From Neodontobutis hainanensis (taxonomy: Eukaryota > Chordata > Actinopteri > Gobiiformes > Odontobutidae), in the NCBI GenBank assembly GCA_024349245.1, contig JALDNG010000101.1, forward strand, positions 570,001 through 634,000: a stretch of DNA of 64,000 nt, given 5' to 3'. The notes beneath the pieces are model-generated. The model was given only the letters and a program-made list of their open reading frames with translations. It was not told the origin of the DNA and did not search any database. This document shows positions 59,716 to 64,000 of this stretch, one piece after another. A program made the translations under genes and the position numbers. Within the stretch, counting starts at the first letter, position 1; every line of letters starts with the position of its first letter.

Positions 59716-60656
59716 CTAAAAGGCCAGAAGGGAGTACACAGTCACAACTTGTACCATATTTATTTTAAGGAATTCGGTGGGTTTGATCTCACCATTACCT
59801 CTTATCAAGGCTACAGAACAGATGCTGTAAACAAGATATTAGTGTTGAGACATCAAGGAAAATAGAAAAAAGTCTGTGATAAAAGTTTCAGTCTAAACTA
59901 TACAAGTCCAGTCTTGTCTAAGCCCACTCAAAAAGGGAGTTAGTGTTTGGCAAAGAAGGCAGAGTTATGAGGATAGTTTAATTATTTATAAAAGATAAAA
60001 ATGCTAAACGGTACCAAAACACTACAAAACAATTAGCTGTAGTAGTAGTAGTATATGCATAAACTGGTGTAAGTGAATAAACGCTATCATATTTCATATT
60101 TATTAAAAAAAATATATATTTACTTAACCTTTATTTAACCAGGGGCCTATTGTCCAGGAACATACAAACTACACACAAAGGAGATCAAACCCAGGACCTT
60201 CTTGCTGTGAGTCAGGGGTGCACCCATGATTCAGTCACATTTCTTTCTACAACTCCACTTTAGAGGTGTACTTAAAAAGATTAAAATAGCCCATTCTGGG
60301 GAAAGGTCAACTTTAGCATTGCCTAAGTGTCACCATGCCAAGCACAAGTTTATAGATACTATTAAACTTTTTCCTTGGGGAGAAAAATGCTGCATGTTAA
60401 ATGTTAACCCTTATGAAGTCATTTGTAAAGCAGTGGCTTGCTTTCCTTCTTTTAATGGGCTGTGCTTAAATGTGCACATCTCTGACCGACATAGAGGCCT
60501 TTTGCATACCTCAGTATGTAAAAGAAAGCAATATGCAAGCTGTTTCTGGAGCTTGGAGTATTACACGTGTGCCACACCATCTGAGAGTAACCCTTGAACA
60601 CACCATTTTTTTTCTGTAACACCAAGCATCTAGCTGGATAATACACCCTCTCATAC
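59716..60656 (-). other. kcnv2: kcnv2 intron 2
   Basis: Phase-0 intron of 941 bp, donor CAG|GTATGA and acceptor TTTTAG. It contains no gene. A plus-strand 123-codon frame at 60226-60597 has no recognisable motif and is treated as chance. Confidence 0.8.
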
Positions 60657-61290
60657 CTGCTCAGAACACTGACGGATGGTGAACCCAAAGGCCCTCATGC
60701 CTGTCGAGTGTCGTGCCAGCTTCAAGATACGGAAGATACGCATCAGTTTGACCACCTTGAGCACTTTGCTGACTTTACTGACTCTCGACATGGTTTTCAA
60801 ATCTTCCTGAGCGCTGACGTCTTCTGAATCAATAAAAAACGCCTCGAAAACTAACTGTAAAAAGTATGGCATCACGGCCACCAGATCGACAAAGTTTAGT
60901 GCGCTCTTTACAAAGTGTTTGATATTGGACGTGGTCACTAAACGCAGAAAGTACTCCATGGTGAAGAAAAGTATTGACGCAATCTCCACCCACTCCATGT
61001 ACGTTTTCCCTCCGAGTGTGTAATGTCTGAGCTCTTTCACTGTGTTTAAAGTCATGGCAACAATAGAAATGAGCACAAATAGGCTTGAAAAGACGGCAAA
61101 CGCTTTGGCAGCCAGTGATGAGTACGGATTTTCCATTAAGTCCCAAAGAATCTTTCGGATGTCACCAAGAAACATGGCCTTGTACCCTTGGTCGTCTTGG
61201 TGCGGTTTGATTTCGTCGATCAGTTCCTGGTTGACTTTCAGCTGCTCTCTGATGTCGTCCACTTTCTCCTCAAACAAAATGCGGCAACAC
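60657..61290 (-). CDS. kcnv2: kcnv2 exon 2: S1-S4 voltage sensor
   Basis: Encodes residues 174 (split codon) to 385. The acceptor is TTCTTTTTTAG. It opens with CCRILFEEKVDD, joining the T1 domain to the membrane region. S1 is about 236-257, S2 about 274-291 and S3 about 305-325. S4 (about 348-372) has spaced basic residues in KVLKVVKLMRIFRILKLARH followed by STGMRAFGF. The positive residues of S4 are kept, so the voltage sensor appears intact. IRKILWDLMENPYSSLAAKA and TIRQCSEQ also match KCNV2. Confidence 0.95.
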
Positions 61291-61574
61291 CTAAAAAAGA
61301 AAGGTATAACAGTAACTGGTATAGGTCAAAAAGTTAGTCCAAGCACCATGACAAGCTAGCATAACTTTGAGTCACGCAGTTACTAGATTTAATACAGGTT
61401 TCCTCAACGGCATTTCGTTTTGAATTGTTAAAAATTACAATAGATTTTATTACTAATGGCTGCTAATAAAATAAGGCAGTATCTTTTATTTGAAACAGCC
61501 CTATACACAGGTGGGGATGGTTAATACAATTCTTAATGCTATAATATAATATTTAGCTAATATAATATACTGTA

Positions 61575-61825
61575 TTATATGGTGGCTTCCTTCCACCGTC
61601 CAAACACATGCATGTGTGGGTCAATTGGCAACTCTAAAGTGTCCCTAGTGAATAAATGTGAGAGTGAATAATTGTCTGTCACTGTCTGTCTCTACATGTC
61701 AGCCCTGCGACTAACTGGCCATCGTCCAGGGTGTACCCCGCCTTAGGCCCAAAGCTGCTGGGATAGGCTTCAGTCACCTGTGACCCCTAACGGAACTTAG
61801 CGGTAGGAAATGAATGATTAAATGA
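61575..61825 (+). repeat. Fish interspersed repeat in kcnv2 intron 1
   Basis: 'ccaccgtccaaacacatgcatgtg...caattggcaactctaaagtgtcc...ggccatcgtccagggtgtaccccgcctt...gctgggataggcttcagtcacc...gcggtaggaaatgaatga' is a widely dispersed teleost repeat. I cannot name its family with certainty. Confidence 0.75.
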
Positions 61826-61989
61826 ATATACTGTATAGAAAAATCCTGTGAATTTTCAAAAAAGAAAAATGACTGTAACTTCTATATAATTTGCTTAAGC
61901 TTACTTTTAGCATTTTTTTTTTAATTTATTGATCTATTTACTGTGATAGTGAATTTGGTCTGCTAATTATGTCCACTAAAATTTTGGAT

Positions 61990-62336
61990 TTGTGAATATA
62001 TCAAATGGTGGGCATTTATTTTGTGCTTTTTTGCACCCTTCTCGGGCACCCAAAGTGCTTTACTTTGTGCTTCCACACACATTCACACCTGGGGCAGACA
62101 GAGAGGGGCGCTGCCATAGACACAACACTCACAACCTTCCCCGATCACCACAAAATACGCCTTTACAGTCGAAAACTTCATACACCAGAGCTGTGGCACT
62201 GGAGGCAAAGAGGGTTAAGTGTCTTGCCCAAAGACACAATGACAGTATGAACAGGAGAGAGGGGGGCTCCCTCCCCTGTTCAAACCGCCAACCTTCTGGT
62301 TATAGGACGACTGCTCTACCACTGAGCCACGGCACC
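61990..62336 (-). repeat. tRNA-like dispersed repeat (minus orientation) in kcnv2 intron 1
   Basis: Colinear with the 58630 copy: 'ttttgcacccttctcgggcacccaaagtgctttac', 'ctggggcagacagagaggggcgctgcc', 'ggcactggaggcaaagagggttaagtgtcttgcccaaagacacaatgacagtatgaac'. It ends with 'ccgccaaccttctggtt' and 'ctctaccactgagccacgg'. Confidence 0.88.
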
Positions 62337-62780
62337 CCTACATTTTTTTGAGTTGAAGTTAATTATCATCTACTTTAGAAAATGTTTCAGCACATTATTA
62401 GTGGAGTCTGGAGAAGTGAACGAGAGCCATGACAGAAGGACCTAACCACTGTAAAATGATTTCAAACACTTTACATTCAAAACATGGACATCAACAGACA
62501 TCCATTTGAAGGTGTGATGCACAGACTATATTTCCACTTAGTATCTTGCAGAACGTTAGCCCATTACTTTCAAATACCCACAAGTGCTTTTGTCCTGAAA
62601 GGGTCTTGGTTAGTTGTTATAAGAACATATTTTCATTGGTCCCACCTATACTTTTGTGCTTTTTATAAATCTACAATTGTTTTTAACAGTTTCTTTAAAT
62701 TAAACAAAAAGGTAAAAACTTGTCTTTCAGTGAATGGTCCTGAACAGGGTGAGGAAGTAGATTTACTGTCTTTGACCTAC

Positions 62781-63301
62781 CTTGGAGTGTCCTTCAGCCG
62801 CAGTCCCCAGAATGACAACTCCTCCTCAAAGTTGACGGGGCAGAGGCTGTCCATCACCCACAGCACATTACTGCAGTAGAAGTGAAAGATGTAATGGAAA
62901 AACATTGGGTCCCTGTCAAAGAAGAACTCGTTGTTCTGAACATTGTAGTCATCACAGAGCGTCAGCCGCTTTGCCGGATCCTTACAAAGGGCAAGGACTC
63001 CAATCCTGGTTTTGGGGTATTTCAGAACCAAATGTATCGGGATGTGAAAGACTTTCCCGCCGATGTTGAGATTGACGATGTTGGACTTCCTCGGGTTGGG
63101 TTTGTCGTCCCTGGCGTTGTTCGCTTTGTTCAGGTTGTCCATAGAGGTCCATGGTTTCACAGAGCTGTCCAGGGAGAAGGGGAACTCTTGAGCCTGTTCC
63201 TCAGTAGTTGATGTAAAGCTGAATTCCCGTTTGATCGAAGCAAAGAGACTTGAACGCCGCTTTTTGAGCACCTTCAACTTGGGCTTGATTGTGGTCGCCA
63301 T
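62781..63301 (-). CDS. kcnv2: kcnv2 exon 1: N-terminus and T1 domain (Kv8.2 subunit)
   Basis: First coding exon of a 532-residue voltage-gated potassium channel subunit of the electrically silent Kv8.2 type. Family members do not conduct alone but join Kv2 subunits and alter gating. KCNV2 is known in vertebrate photoreceptors, where loss causes cone dystrophy with supernormal rod response. The start is the ATG at 63301-63299, with a basic N-terminus (KPKLKVLKKRRSSLFASIKR). The T1 tetramerisation domain lies at about 74-165: IVNLNIGGKVFHIPIH, LCDDYNVQNNEFFFDRDP, LCPVNFEEELSFWGLRLKDTP. Human KCNV2 is of similar length (545). The four-exon coding total is 1599 nt including the stop. Confidence 0.95.
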
Positions 63302-64000
63302 TGTGGGGTTTTATTCTTACAAATGAAATCCGTAATAAATCAACTAATAATCATACCAATATATTTCTTAAAAAATCCTGTTTTAGAGCAACATTGTGCT
63401 CAGATAAAAAGAAAGCCTTAGCCTGAGATAAAATAAAGTGAGAAAAAATATCTGGAGCACTTGTCAGCGTGCAAGAAGATCAACCGCATGAGTCTCCTCA
63501 CTGATTCTCTAATCCTATTGCTGTTCTTTCTGTCCAAACGCAAGTTAAAAATACTGTTCACAGGGATTAGCGCTGTGATTTAAGGCTTTGAGTTCTGAGC
63601 GAAGAGAGAGTGGTGTGTTGGCAGCGTTGCACTGCTAACAAGGCTTGGTTAAGCTTTGGACAGGACGGTAATTCTAATGTTGGGTTATAGGGCTGTACCT
63701 GTAGAACCAACAGGCTTCAAAGAAGTGTTCTAAAAAGTGAAATAATATGAGTAACATAAGTAAAACTTTAAAAAAAAAAAAACATTTTAATTTGTGAATA
63801 TATAATTAGTACTTTCCTTAGATCTACAGCAGTGGAACTCAACCACCTTAAAAATATTTAGTATTAGTACCAGTTTAGTAGTAGTAGCTATAATTACACA
63901 TGTTTAAATTTAATATAAATATTACACCGTATTCAGTAAATAAACGCCTCAAAGATAGCTGGCCCTCTCCAACATGAGTGTTTATCATTTTTCCAGAGGC
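63302..64000. other. kcnv2: Upstream flank of kcnv2
   Basis: Probable 5' UTR and promoter region, with no further gene. An A-run lies near 63770. No TATA or other core motif stands out, so no promoter is called. Confidence 0.4.

Larger units (their letters stand above)
61291..62780 (-). other. kcnv2: kcnv2 intron 1 with two repeats
   Basis: Phase-2 intron of 1490 bp (donor AAG|GTAGGT, acceptor TTTTTTAG). It carries the repeat at 61575-61825 and the tRNA-like repeat at 61990-62336. No other gene is seen. Confidence 0.85.

Overview
The window looks like a gene-poor stretch of a ray-finned (teleost) fish chromosome. It is AT-rich with long introns. It is littered with Tc1-like transposons, DIRS-like, LTR and LINE remnants, fish-type tRNA-like dispersed repeats and (AT)n/(ATT)n microsatellites. 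There are no bacterial features such as operons or Shine-Dalgarno sites. The species cannot be named from the sequence alone.

Three protein-coding loci are well supported. (1) 29.8-31.5 kb, minus strand: a two-exon relaxin-family hormone gene (rln-like). It has a signal peptide, a B-chain with the receptor-binding arginine pattern, a C-peptide bounded by basic cleavage sites, an A-chain, a TATA box and a poly(A) signal. (2) 43.1-47.4 kb, plus strand: an intronless HIPK/DYRK-type protein kinase frame. It continues into 34 head-to-tail 84-bp (28-residue) repeats and a C-terminal transmembrane segment, but one TAG codon in repeat 6 interrupts it. (3) 52.3-63.3 kb, minus strand: a complete four-exon kcnv2 (Kv8.2) gene for an electrically silent potassium-channel subunit. 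All splice junctions can be read and the predicted protein is 532 residues. The relaxin and kcnv2 homologues both lie on human 9p24, so the window may keep some of that synteny; this last point is inference.

Layout: 0-12.6 kb is intergenic, with a decayed LINE (3.5-5.6 kb), an LTR-like block (6.9-7.3 kb), a hAT transposase scrap (9.15-9.33 kb) and microsatellites. 12.7-20.8 kb holds four Tc1-like remnants, one of them split by an internally deleted DIRS-like element. 20.8-29.7 kb is intergenic, with a clean solo LTR (23.9-24.7 kb) flanked by a 5-bp target duplication. 31.6-42.8 kb is intergenic, with Tc1 fragments and dispersed repeats. 47.5-48.4 kb, just past the kinase locus, is a mosaic of a palindrome-bearing repeat, a hAT-like MITE and a tRNA-like repeat. 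An orphan exon-like block sits at 48.7 kb. The kcnv2 introns carry a further full-length but dead Tc1 copy and several SINE- or LINE-like repeats.

The genes are functionally unrelated (hormone, kinase, channel subunit) and form no operon or pathway. The most unusual item is the kinase locus: a HIPK-like catalytic domain without the usual activation-loop tyrosine, joined to a hypervariable minisatellite-encoded linker and a tail anchor.
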